Part shown: piece after piece, positions 1 through 5,875 of the stretch
Numbering within the stretch: position 1 is the first letter of the stretch
Layout: each line of letters starts with the position of its first letter
Assembly (NCBI GenBank): GCA_021107345.1
Contig: JAIOSX010000093.1
Coordinates: forward strand, 1 to 9,184
Direction of reading: 5' to 3'
DNA length: 9,184 bases
From: Candidatus Aegiribacteria sp.
GTDB taxonomy: Bacteria > Fermentibacterota > Fermentibacteria > Fermentibacterales > Fermentibacteraceae
Notes under the pieces: model-generated
Databases searched by the model: none
What the model was told of the DNA's origin: nothing
What the model saw: only the letters and a program-made list of their open reading frames with translations
Translations under genes and position numbers: made by a program

Positions 1-1094
1 GTACAAACATTAACCTTCCCTTCGTCACAGCTGATTCCGCTGGAGCGAAGCATCTCGATATGACCCTTACAAGATCAAAACTCGAGCAGCTGGTTGATGA
101 GTTTGTGGAAATGACCGTGGGTCCCTGCAAGATAGCACTGAAGGACGCTGGCCTGGACGCATCCGGCATAGACGATGTCCTTCTGGTCGGCGGACAGACC
201 CGGATGCCCCTTGTTCAGAAGAAAGTTACCGAGATCTTCGGCAAGGAACCTCACAAAGGAGTCAACCCCGATGAAGTGGTCGCCGTAGGAGCGGCCATCC
301 AGGCCGGAGTTCTCTCAGGAGATGTCAAGGATGTTCTACTCCTTGATGTTACACCGCTTACGCTTGGTATCGAAACACTCGGTGGAGTGGCCACACACAT
401 TATTGAGAAGAACACAACGATTCCCACGAAGAAAAGCCAGATATTCAGCACAGCGGCTGACAATCAGCCTCAGGTTGAGATCATTGTGCTGCAGGGTGAG
501 CGGAAAATGGCGGCCGATAACAGAACTGTTGGAAGATTCGTCCTTGATGGAATTCCACCGGCTCCCAGGGGAATGCCTCAGATAGAGGTATCATTTGACA
601 TCGACGCTAACGGAATTCTTCACGTTACTGCAAAAGACAAGGCCACCGGCAAGGAACAGAAGATCACAATAGAAGCTTCCAGCGGACTTTCCAAGGATGA
701 AATCGAGAAGATGCTGCACGACGCGGAGGCTCATGCCGAGGAAGATGCAAAGAAGAAGGAGAAGATCGAGAGGCGTAACCATGCCGACGCCATGGTTTTC
801 GAAATAGAGAAGCAGATGAAGGATTACGGAGATAAAGTAGCTTCGGATGACAGGTCCCGGCTCGATTCGGCGGTCTCAGATATGAAGAAAGCTCTTGAGG
901 GAGAAGATGACGATCTGATAAAGCAGAGTTTTGAGAGTCTTCAGGAAACATGGAAGCAGTTCGGGGAGGCCTTCTACAAGCAGCAGCAGGCTGCCGGTTC
1001 AGACGGACAGGCAGGGGAGACCACGGGAGCATCCGATTCCGGCGGAGATGAAGCCAACACTGTCGACGCTGATTACGAAGTGGTTGATGACTGA
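1..1094 (+). CDS. dnaK: Molecular chaperone DnaK (Hsp70), 3' part
   Basis: The ATP-driven cytosolic Hsp70 chaperone binds exposed hydrophobic peptide segments and works with DnaJ and GrpE. The gene runs in from the left edge: the frame is open from base 3, and the residues before the internal ATG at 60 ([15 protein letters not shown]) already match DnaK, so that ATG is not the start. About 363 codons are visible, a little over half of a normal DnaK. In order they hold the end of the nucleotide-binding domain (LVGGQTRMP and [11 protein letters not shown]), the interdomain linker [13 protein letters not shown], the beta-sandwich substrate-binding domain ([33 protein letters not shown]), the helical lid, and a Gly/Ser/Asp-rich tail ending DADYEVVDD, which resembles the usual acidic EEVD-like end. 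The stop overlaps the grpE start by one base. The order dnaK-grpE-dnaJ differs from the common grpE-dnaK-dnaJ. The promoter lies outside the window. Confidence 0.98.
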   Translation, partial: TNINLPFVTADSAGAKHLDMTLTRSKLEQLVDEFVEMTVGPCKIALKDAGLDASGIDDVLLVGGQTRMPLVQKKVTEIFGKEPHKGVNPDEVVAVGAAIQAGVLSGDVKDVLLLDVTPLTLGIETLGGVATHIIEKNTTIPTKKSQIFSTAADNQPQVEIIVLQGERKMAADNRTVGRFVLDGIPPAPRGMPQIEVSFDIDANGILHVTAKDKATGKEQKITIEASSGLSKDEIEKMLHDAEAHAEEDAKKKEKIERRNHADAMVFEIEKQMKDYGDKVASDDRSRLDSAVSDMKKALEGEDDDLIKQSFESLQETWKQFGEAFYKQQQAAGSDGQAGETTGASDSGGDEANTVDADYEVVDD

Positions 1095-1756
1095 TGGCGG
1101 ATCCAAGAAGAAGCATGAAGAAAAAAAAGAACGGAACCTCCTCAAGAAAAAGAGATCCCGTTTCAGAACCACAGGACGATATGAATAGCATTCAGGAAGT
1201 CGAGGAAGCTGAAGACAAGGCTGAGGGGATAGAGGCTGAAAGCCAGGAGTTTTCCGGAGATATCGAACCTGATCCAGTCAGGCTGCAGCTTCAGGAGAAA
1301 CTCTTGAGGCTCCAGGCAGAATTTGACAACTATAGAAAGCGTCAGGCAAGGGATTTCAGGCGGCTCTGTGATCAGGGAAAGAAAGAACTGATAGAGGAAC
1401 TCATAGCAGTGCTGGATAATTACCACCGGGCAGAGCAACTGGTTAAAGAAGGCGGCCATTCCGTTGAGGAAATAGCTGACGGGCTGTTGAAGACATCTGA
1501 ACAGCTGGTCAGTATTCTGAAGCTGGAGGGTCTTAGTGAGCTGGATGTAAAGAAGGAGGATCCCTTCGATCCAAACATCCACGAAGCCATGCTTGCTGAA
1601 CCAAGAGAAGACATTGATCAGGATACTGTTCTGGAGATTTTTCAGAAGGGTTACCTTCTCGGGCAGGATCTTCTTCGTCCCGCAAGGGTCCTGGTAGGTA
1701 AACCTGTTTCACCTTCGGCAACCGAAGAACAGTCTGATGACGAAGGGGGAGAATAG
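1094..1756 (+). CDS. grpE: Nucleotide exchange factor GrpE
   Basis: GrpE is the homodimeric cofactor that releases ADP from DnaK and so resets the chaperone cycle. The product is 220 residues, a normal length. A basic N-terminus (residues 5-20, rich in Lys and Arg) and an acidic stretch (about 28-60) precede the long dimerisation helix (about 62-115, with EFDNYRKRQ). The C-terminal beta domain follows, with the family signature FDPNIHEAM (158-166) and GYLLGQDLLRPARVLVG (186-202). The ATG at 1094 shares its A with the dnaK stop (TGATG), which suggests translational coupling, as I see no clear Shine-Dalgarno there. An in-frame ATG at 1115 is an alternative start that would lose seven residues and not affect the fold. 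A run of eight A residues lies at 1121-1128, near the start. The acidic tail after residue 205 is probably unstructured. Confidence 0.97.
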   Translation: MADPRRSMKKKKNGTSSRKRDPVSEPQDDMNSIQEVEEAEDKAEGIEAESQEFSGDIEPDPVRLQLQEKLLRLQAEFDNYRKRQARDFRRLCDQGKKELIEELIAVLDNYHRAEQLVKEGGHSVEEIADGLLKTSEQLVSILKLEGLSELDVKKEDPFDPNIHEAMLAEPREDIDQDTVLEIFQKGYLLGQDLLRPARVLVGKPVSPSATEEQSDDEGGE

Positions 1757-1762
1757 AAGCCT

Positions 1763-2773
1763 GTGAACAAAGACCTCTATTCGATCCTGGGAGCAGATGA
1801 AAAAGCATCGCAGGAGGAACTGAAGAAGGCTTACCGAAAGCTGGCCAAGAAATATCATCCCGATGCAAATCCAGGTGATAAAAAGGCCGAGGAACGCTTC
1901 AAGGAGGTTTCTGAAGCATACGATATTCTCGGCAGCAAAGATAAGAGGGAGCAGTACGACCAGATACGGAGTGGCGGCGGCGGTTTCTCCTGGACCGGTG
2001 CAGGTGGACAGGCCGGAAGTCCCTTCGGTGCCGGTGGAGTGGCGGATATTCGCCGGTCCATGTTCGGTGGCAGAGGCGGTTTCGATACAGGTGGCGGTTT
2101 TGGTCAGAGAAGGGCTCCAAGGCAAACCTTTGTTGTACCTGTCCCATTCAGAACAGCAGCCCTGGGAGGAACGGTAAAAGCGAATCTGGAGCTGCCCTCC
2201 ATGTGCCCGGTATGTATGGGAGCAGGCGGTTCCGGTGAGAATACCTGCAGCCAGTGCGGTGGCTCGGGCAGAGTACAGCAGGGTCAGATGGTCATGCCCT
2301 GCTCCGGTTGCTCCGGCACAGGCAAGGTTTATACAGAGGTCTGTTCAAGGTGTAGTGGAACCGGCGAAGTAACTTCTTCTGAAACTGTAAACCTGAACAT
2401 TCCCGCAGGCTCAGAAGACGGATCGGTGCTACGTCTTACAACACCTTCCAGGAAGACAGTCATGGTAAAACTGAGGGTCACCCCGGACGCTTTCTTCAGG
2501 AAAGATGGCAGAAACATTCATTGCACCGTGAAGATAAGCGCTCCTCAGGCAGTTCTGGGAACAAAACTGAAGATACGTACGCTGGACGGCAAGATTGCCC
2601 TGAAGATTCACCCCGGAACCCAGCCTGGAACGATCCTGAGAATTCCCGGAAAGGGAGTTCCCTACAGAGGAGCAAAAGGTGATCAGCTGGTTCATGTGGA
2701 AGTTTCGCTGCCTTCGTCTTTAAAGGAAGAAGAAAAGGTCCTCTGGGAGAAGCTTTCAGGTAAAAAAACTTGA
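1763..2773 (+). CDS. dnaJ: Chaperone DnaJ (type I Hsp40)
   Basis: DnaJ is the Hsp40 co-chaperone that stimulates DnaK ATPase activity and delivers substrates. The product is 336 residues, shorter than the roughly 375 of E. coli DnaJ. The J domain covers residues 3-67 with the HPD motif at 32-34. A Gly/Phe-rich linker (71-114) follows. The zinc region has all four CxxCxGxG motifs, with cysteines at 148/151, 162/165, 180/183 and 194/197. The two C-terminal beta domains extend to about 325, with KIHPGTQPGTILRIPGKGVP recognisable. The spacers between zinc motifs are a few residues shorter than in E. coli, and the far C-terminal tail is short. This accounts for the smaller size without loss of a key residue. 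The start is GTG, 6 bases after the grpE stop; a purine-rich GGGGGAG at 1745-1751 is the likely but somewhat distant ribosome binding site. Zinc motifs and synteny separate it from zinc-less CbpA-type proteins. Confidence 0.97.
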   Translation: MNKDLYSILGADEKASQEELKKAYRKLAKKYHPDANPGDKKAEERFKEVSEAYDILGSKDKREQYDQIRSGGGGFSWTGAGGQAGSPFGAGGVADIRRSMFGGRGGFDTGGGFGQRRAPRQTFVVPVPFRTAALGGTVKANLELPSMCPVCMGAGGSGENTCSQCGGSGRVQQGQMVMPCSGCSGTGKVYTEVCSRCSGTGEVTSSETVNLNIPAGSEDGSVLRLTTPSRKTVMVKLRVTPDAFFRKDGRNIHCTVKISAPQAVLGTKLKIRTLDGKIALKIHPGTQPGTILRIPGKGVPYRGAKGDQLVHVEVSLPSSLKEEEKVLWEKLSGKKT

Positions 2774-2821
2774 CGCGGCTGCGAGAGCGTGTTATTCCCT
2801 GTTGTACGATTCACCGATGAT

Positions 2822-2836
2822 AAGGAGATATCTTTG
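2822..2836 (+). promoter_or_regulatory. Ribosome binding site deciding a TTG start
   Basis: AAGGAG at 2822-2827 is followed after 6 bases by TTG at 2834-2836, in frame with the small membrane protein. The alternative GTG at 2789 lacks such a site. Confidence 0.6.
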
Positions 2837-3010
2837 AATTATGCCTATCTTGCCCTGTTGATACCGGGGTTTCTGCTTTCAGTTGCAGGATTTGTAATGC
2901 TGGGGAAGAAGCTTCATCCGATAATTACCGGATTGATATTCCTGACGGGAATATTCGCGCTTGTCCTTGGTGTTCTGCTGACGTGTGTCCCGGATTTCTT
3001 CTCGGGATAG
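2834..3010 (+). CDS. Small two-helix membrane protein, unknown function
   Basis: I do not recognise this 58-residue protein. It has two hydrophobic segments, about residues 4-23 (YLALLIPGFLLSVAGFVMLG) and 29-51 (ending VLGVLLTC), joined by a short basic loop GKKLH, so a hairpin in the inner membrane is likely. I chose the TTG at 2834 because AAGGAG (2822-2827) lies 6 bases upstream. An in-frame GTG at 2789 would add 15 mostly polar residues but has no good ribosome binding site. It lies 60 bases after dnaJ on the same strand with no terminator between, so it is probably the last gene of the chaperone operon. That position does not prove a role in protein folding. The coding potential rests on the start signal and membrane-like composition only. 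Confidence 0.6.
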   Translation: MNYAYLALLIPGFLLSVAGFVMLGKKLHPIITGLIFLTGIFALVLGVLLTCVPDFFSG

Positions 3011-3046
3011 AAAGCTTACCCTTTATTCCATAAGTCCAAGCTTTTT
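3009..3046 (+). terminator. Possible terminator of the chaperone operon
   Basis: AAAGCTT at 3011-3017 pairs perfectly with AAGCTTT at 3038-3044, extendable by a G-U and an A-U pair, with a 20-base loop and a run of five T ending at 3046. It starts at the stop codon of the membrane-protein gene and overlaps the 3' end of the convergent gene. The stem is AT-rich and the loop long, so termination would be weak. On the minus strand no T-run follows. Confidence 0.35.
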
Positions 3047-4060
3047 AAAGTTATCGACAAATTCCAGCACCAGAACATCATCAGGAAAGAGTTCGAAGGC
3101 TTTTTTAGCAACCGATGCGGCCTCTTCCAGGGAATTATCCTGCACAAGTTCACGTATTACGGTTATGTATTCCCCGCTGGGAATGGAATCATCGTCTTCC
3201 GAATAGCTGTCTTCAGGGATTGAGGAGGAGGTACCGGAATAATTCTCGAGGTCGGAAAGAAGTTCATCCAGGTTTGCGGAATCCGGTCTCATATTAAAAG
3301 CCTGACGAGCAAGCACAACAGCCCTGGCAGCATCCCCCGATTCAAGTTTCTTTCTTGCTATCTGAACAAGGTTGGCAGATTTGATCTTCGTTTTAAGGAT
3401 ATTCATCCTTAATAGAGTTTCCGAATTATCCGGATCGAGTTTTTTGGCTTTCTTCAGATAGGAAATGGCTCTCTGCTGGTTGCCAATATCGTATTCCCTG
3501 TCAGACGCTTCGAACAGTTCGGTGAGTTTATCCTCAGAAGCCATGGATGTTATCTCTTCCTTGTTGATTTCCACAGCTTTCACTTCTGGCTCTGGTTCCT
3601 CCAAAGCCTGTTCCACCACCGGAACTTCCTCCGTGGTTTCCAGTGGTTCCAGTTCATCCAGTTCTATCATTGGAATATCATCCCAGGCTGCCTCCGGGAC
3701 CTCCGCCGGGATTTCAACCGGTTCCAGCTCATCCTGTTCTATTATCGGAATCTCTTCCCAGATTGCATCCGGGACCTTCGCTGTGGCTTCAACCGGTTCC
3801 AGTTCATCCAGTTCTATCATCGGAATCTCTTCCCGGGTTGCCTCCGGGACCTCCACTGGGGTTTCAACCGGCTCATTTTCAGGCTCCGTTGTCGGCTTTT
3901 TCTTACCGATAACCTTTATAACCTGTACGAGAACTCCGTTGTTATCGTCAACGTTGACAGCTTTCTTCATGATCTCAAGGGCTTCATTCCTCTTGTCCTG
4001 CTGGAGTTTCCTTTTGGCTTTTCGGACAAGACTGGCGATAAGCTTAACGTTTTTCTTCAA
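3023..4060 (-). CDS. TPR-like repeat protein with acidic/proline tandem repeats
   Basis: I recognise no named family; the protein looks like a cytoplasmic scaffold of tetratricopeptide-like helix pairs. With the chosen start it has 345 residues and neither signal peptide nor membrane segment. One helix pair lies near residues 5-50 (EALEIMKKAV). A low-complexity acidic/proline region follows, with three 25-residue tandem repeats (63-137) built on IPMIELDELEPVE. Three further TPR-like units follow (about 175-222, 230-273 and 297-342), each with an Ala/Lys-rich helix and a PD or PDN turn. An acidic Ser-rich linker (274-293) separates the last two. The start is TTG (complement of 4058-4060), 5 bases after GGAGG. 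The longer frame opening at 4144 has no such site, and its extra 28 residues are not helical-repeat-like. The gene is convergent with the chaperone operon and divergent from metK. It may mediate protein contacts; the partner is unknown. Confidence 0.8.
   Translation of the reverse strand: MKKNVKLIASLVRKAKRKLQQDKRNEALEIMKKAVNVDDNNGVLVQVIKVIGKKKPTTEPENEPVETPVEVPEATREEIPMIELDELEPVEATAKVPDAIWEEIPIIEQDELEPVEIPAEVPEAAWDDIPMIELDELEPLETTEEVPVVEQALEEPEPEVKAVEINKEEITSMASEDKLTELFEASDREYDIGNQQRAISYLKKAKKLDPDNSETLLRMNILKTKIKSANLVQIARKKLESGDAARAVVLARQAFNMRPDSANLDELLSDLENYSGTSSSIPEDSYSEDDDSIPSGEYITVIRELVQDNSLEEAASVAKKAFELFPDDVLVLEFVDNFKKLGLME
3650..3874 (-). repeat. Three in-frame 75-bp tandem repeats inside the TPR-like gene
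   Basis: The phrase GGTTCCAG(T/C)TCATCC recurs at 3645, 3720 and 3795, and a decayed fourth copy begins at 3870, an exact 75-base period. Read on the minus strand each unit encodes 25 residues, as EPVExxxxVPxAxxEEIP(M/I)IExDEL. The third, nearest the C-terminus, has EPVEIPAEVPEAAWDDIPMI. A partial unit EPLETTEEVP follows. Most differences between copies are substitutions and the length is fixed, so the array appears to be kept in frame. Confidence 0.92.
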
Positions 4061-4126
4061 TAGTGCCTCCGGAGATTCAATGGCCTGAAATTCAAAGATA
4101 ATACAACTTCGGATCATTCGGGAACC

Positions 4127-4154
4127 ATGGCAGTATATCCACAAGAACTGCCAT
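4127..4154. repeat. 8-bp inverted repeat, possible operator
   Basis: ATGGCAGT (4127-4134) and ACTGCCAT (4147-4154) are exact inverted copies separated by 12 bases, so their centres are 20 bp apart, about two helical turns. The pair lies just upstream of the weak -10 box proposed for the minus-strand gene. It could bind a dimeric regulator or simply be chance; no family match is apparent. Confidence 0.35.
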
Positions 4155-4179
4155 TCACAAGTGTTGTTTCACGGAAATA

Positions 4180-4271
4180 GGGGCCGGGTCTGACATCTGA
4201 ACATTTTGATTGTTTATATTTAATATATAACAAATATTTAGTCATAATGTTAAGATGTCAGGCCCGGCCCC
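4180..4271. mobile_element. MITE- or REP-like element with 26-bp inverted termini
   Basis: The left arm GGGGCCGGGTCTGACATCTG plus AACATT (4180-4205) and the right arm (4246-4271, reading AATGTTAAGATGTCAG then GCCCGGCCCC) match as inverted repeats at 24 of 26 positions. The 40-base AT-rich centre contains a smaller imperfect hairpin (4211-4220 with 4222-4232), so the whole unit can fold as one long hairpin. There is no coding capacity. Its compact GC-rich termini and size resemble non-autonomous palindromic elements moved by IS200/REP-associated tyrosine transposases, but no transposase is in the window and the family assignment is inference. I see no convincing target-site duplication. A bidirectional terminator is less likely because no T-run follows either arm. 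Confidence 0.6.
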
Positions 4272-4315
4272 TGATGCACTGATGCTGTTGCTTAAGAGAG
4301 GGTGTTTCCTTAGTT

Positions 4316-4526
4316 GTGACTGAACAGGCGACTTCCAACAGGAAAATCAGAGAGATACCTCTGCTGAAGGAAACAGACCTCCATCTGGCTGAAACTTCTC
4401 ACGAGAAGCTTCTTTATTACCTTTTTTAACGACAGTTCCGGTAAAGCATTTCTGAAGAATAGACGGAGTAAGGAGTGGGCTGCCATTGTCAGGGGAAGAG
4501 AAGAAATAGTATTCTTCAGATATTGA
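4316..4526 (+). pseudogene. Possible frameshifted small ORF, unknown
   Basis: From a GTG at 4316 a frame runs 37 codons to TAA at 4427-4429 (VTEQATSNRKIREIPLLKET and onward, ending EKLLYYLF). Removing one T from the six-T run at 4422-4427 would join it to a second open frame ending at TGA 4524-4526 (NDSSGKAFLKNRRSKEW to VFFRY), about 69 residues in all. The composition of both halves is protein-like, but there is no good ribosome binding site and I recognise no family. The second part also runs into the metK -35 region. It could be a decayed gene or chance. Confidence 0.2.
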
Positions 4527-4550
4527 CTTGAACAGGATTTATCATATCAT
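4523..4550 (+). promoter_or_regulatory. Sigma70-type promoter of the metK operon
   Basis: TTGACT (4523-4528) and TATCAT (4545-4550) each match the sigma70 consensus at five of six positions, with a 16-base spacer. Transcription would begin near 4557, which is where the riboswitch-like stem begins. This agreement supports both calls. The untranslated leader would be about 127 bases. Confidence 0.7.
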
Positions 4551-4557
4551 TGAATTC

Positions 4558-4613
4558 TGTGGAATGATTTGGGGAATATTGCAACCACATTAAAAAAAGT
4601 GCTAAAAAGCCGA
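4558..4613 (+). ncRNA. SAM-II-like riboswitch (S-adenosylmethionine sensor)
   Basis: The leader has the layout of the SAM-II aptamer, a classical H-type pseudoknot. Stem P1 is TGTGG (4558-4562) with CCACA (4585-4589). The loop carries TGATTT (4565-4570) and ATATTGCAA (4576-4584). An A-rich connector (4591-4598) leads to GTGCTAAAAAG (4599-4609). As I remember the published SAM-II sequences, these loop and tail motifs are the conserved ones around the ligand. TTGG (4569-4572) can pair with CCGA (4610-4613), closing the second pseudoknot helix. Where the crystallised SAM-II RNA has CC in the loop and GG in the tail, this RNA has GG and CC, which suggests compensating change. The TTGCA segment pairs less clearly with the tail than in the reference. 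The position directly before metK fits SAM feedback. Confidence 0.8.
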
Positions 4614-4624
4614 TAGCTCACCTC

Positions 4625-4646
4625 AGGCCGCCGGCGGCGGTTTTTT
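4625..4646 (+). terminator. Intrinsic terminator in the metK leader (attenuator)
   Basis: CCGCC (4628-4632) and GGCGG (4636-4640) form a perfect GC stem with a three-base loop, extendable by weak pairs to 4625, followed directly by six T (4641-4646). It lies between the SAM-II-like aptamer and the metK ribosome binding site, so it must act as a conditional terminator if the promoter upstream is real. GCCG at the aptamer's 3' end (4609-4612) is complementary to CGGC at 4635-4638 and could open the terminator when SAM is absent. That switching model is inference. Confidence 0.72.
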
Positions 4647-4683
4647 CATTTTCGGCCACAGAATAGAAGAGGTTTATCTTATC

Positions 4684-5841
4684 ATGGGTACAATGTTTAC
4701 CAGCGAATCCGTTTCCGAAGGACACCCCGACAAGATCTGTGACCAGATTTCGGATGCTGTTCTTGACGCACATCTTGAAGATGACCCGGATGCTCACGTT
4801 GCATGCGAAACCCTTGTAACAACCAATTTCTGCCTTCTTGCGGGGGAAGTGAAAAGTCACTCCGATGTGAATTACGAAAAGGTAGCAAGGGATACGATAC
4901 GCTCAATAGGGTACGATATCCCGGATCTTGGTTTTCACTTCAGCGAGAACACGTACAGGATTAAAGTACATTCCCAATCGCCTGATATCAACCACGGTGT
5001 GGTTGACAACAAAGGAGCAGGAGACCAGGGATTGATGTTCGGGTTCGCGTGCAAGGAAACAGAAGTTCTTATGCCCTATCCTATTCAGCTGGCGCACAGG
5101 CTTCTTGAACAGTTAAGTGAATCGCGCAAAGCGGGGGAACTCCCATGGGCAAGGCCCGACGCGAAGAGTCAGGTGACAGTGGAGTACGAAGGTTATACAC
5201 CTGTTGCCATTGATGAGATCCTTCTCTCCGTTCATCATGCACCCGCTGCTGAAACAGGAGCCATGGGGGAGGAAATACGGGAGAAAATTATAGTACCGGT
5301 TCTGGACAAATGCAGACCTTCTCTAGAATGGAACGGCAAGTTCCTTTTCAACCCCTCCGGGAGGTTCGCAATCGGCGGTCCCCACGGAGACACGGGGCTT
5401 ACCGGAAGAAAGATCATCGTTGATACATACGGTGGCTCAGGAAGGCACGGTGGAGGAGCATTCTCAGGCAAGGATTCGACCAAGGTCGATCGCTCTGCTG
5501 CCTATATGGCCAGACATATTGCGAAGAACGTGGTAAAGGCAGGCATCGCGGACAGGTGCGAAATTCAGTTAGCCTATGCCATAGGAAGGCCGGAACCAGT
5601 TTCCGTGATGGTAGAGACCTTCGGAACGGAAAAAGTCAGCGATATTGATTCCGTTGAAAAGGTGATCAGGGATATATTCCCTCTTCGACCATATAGAATT
5701 ATTGAGTATCTTGGGCTGAAGAAGCCTATCTTCTCAAGTACATCTTCCTTCGGGCATTTCGGCAGGGAACCCGGATCTGACGGATCATTTTCATGGGAAA
5801 AGACTGACAGGGCGGAGGAACTGGCTTCAAGGCTTCTCTAG
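4684..5841 (+). CDS. metK: S-adenosylmethionine synthetase (methionine adenosyltransferase)
   Basis: MetK makes S-adenosylmethionine from methionine and ATP, releasing phosphate and pyrophosphate, and acts as a cytosolic tetramer. The 385 residues match the family length. Near the N-terminus is [13 protein letters not shown] (5-17), with the His and Asp of the ATP/Mg site. The signatures GAGDQG (111-116) and GGGAFSGKD (256-264) are intact, and [14 protein letters not shown] (231-244) and DRSAAY (269-274) are also present. The ATG at 4684 is preceded by AGAAGAGG (4665-4672) at an 11-base spacing, rather long. ATG 4693 would be a slightly shorter alternative, but both give the same conserved core. 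A promoter, a SAM-II-like aptamer and an intrinsic terminator precede the gene, so it is probably repressed by its own product. The next gene follows after 31 bases. Confidence 0.98.
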   Translation: MGTMFTSESVSEGHPDKICDQISDAVLDAHLEDDPDAHVACETLVTTNFCLLAGEVKSHSDVNYEKVARDTIRSIGYDIPDLGFHFSENTYRIKVHSQSPDINHGVVDNKGAGDQGLMFGFACKETEVLMPYPIQLAHRLLEQLSESRKAGELPWARPDAKSQVTVEYEGYTPVAIDEILLSVHHAPAAETGAMGEEIREKIIVPVLDKCRPSLEWNGKFLFNPSGRFAIGGPHGDTGLTGRKIIVDTYGGSGRHGGGAFSGKDSTKVDRSAAYMARHIAKNVVKAGIADRCEIQLAYAIGRPEPVSVMVETFGTEKVSDIDSVEKVIRDIFPLRPYRIIEYLGLKKPIFSSTSSFGHFGREPGSDGSFSWEKTDRAEELASRLL

Positions 5842-5861
5842 ACGGGGTCATAATAAAATGC

Positions 5862-5875
5862 GGGAGGCATAGTTG
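5862..5875 (+). promoter_or_regulatory. Ribosome binding site fixing a TTG start
   Basis: GGGAGG at 5862-5867 lies 5 bases before the TTG at 5873-5875. The in-frame codon just before it (5870-5872) is TAG, so this is the most upstream start possible for the EnvC-like protein. Confidence 0.8.

Larger units (their letters stand above)
4061..4522. other. Divergent intergenic region without a clear gene
   Basis: This stretch separates the start of the minus-strand TPR-like gene from the metK promoter. It holds the ribosome binding site of the minus gene (GGAGG, complement of 4066-4070), a possible minus-strand -10 box TATTAT (complement of 4098-4103, no good -35), an 8-bp inverted repeat at 4127-4154, the 92-bp inverted-repeat element at 4180-4271, and a weak frameshifted reading frame at 4316-4526. 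I see no tRNA, CRISPR array or intact transposase gene here. Confidence 0.6.

Noticed and set aside
1115..1132. Programmed frameshift at the A8 run in grpE
   Set aside because: The run is near the start and the alternative frame gives only a short unrelated peptide; grpE is full length without any shift.
664..1191. A 175-codon minus-strand frame
   Set aside because: It lies opposite the well-supported dnaK and grpE coding sequences and its translation resembles no protein.
3645..3878. CRISPR-like array
   Set aside because: The period is constant at 75 bp, but the entire unit is repeated with no unique spacers, and it is translated in frame inside a gene.
3465..4088. A 207-codon plus-strand frame rich in serine
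   Set aside because: It is the reverse reading of the acidic tandem repeats of the minus-strand TPR-like gene. Its Ser/Gly/Ile low complexity follows from those codons, and the minus frame has TPR-like structure and a good ribosome binding site.
4061..4144. Longer N-terminus of the TPR-like protein, starting at 4144
   Set aside because: The extra 28 residues have no ribosome binding site and contain Cys/Trp/Arg-rich sequence unlike the rest. The TTG at 4060 has GGAGG at ideal spacing.
4180..4271. Bidirectional transcription terminator
   Set aside because: The arms are unusually long, the loop is 40 bases, and no T-run follows either arm, so a palindromic mobile element is the better explanation.
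4557..4683. SAM-I (S-box) riboswitch or T-box in the metK leader
   Set aside because: The leader is too short and lacks the four-way junction motifs of SAM-I and the T-box sequence. The motifs seen fit SAM-II instead.
5842..5872. Terminator or promoter between metK and the EnvC-like gene
   Set aside because: Only 31 bases are available and no stem with a T-run or -10/-35 pair is visible.
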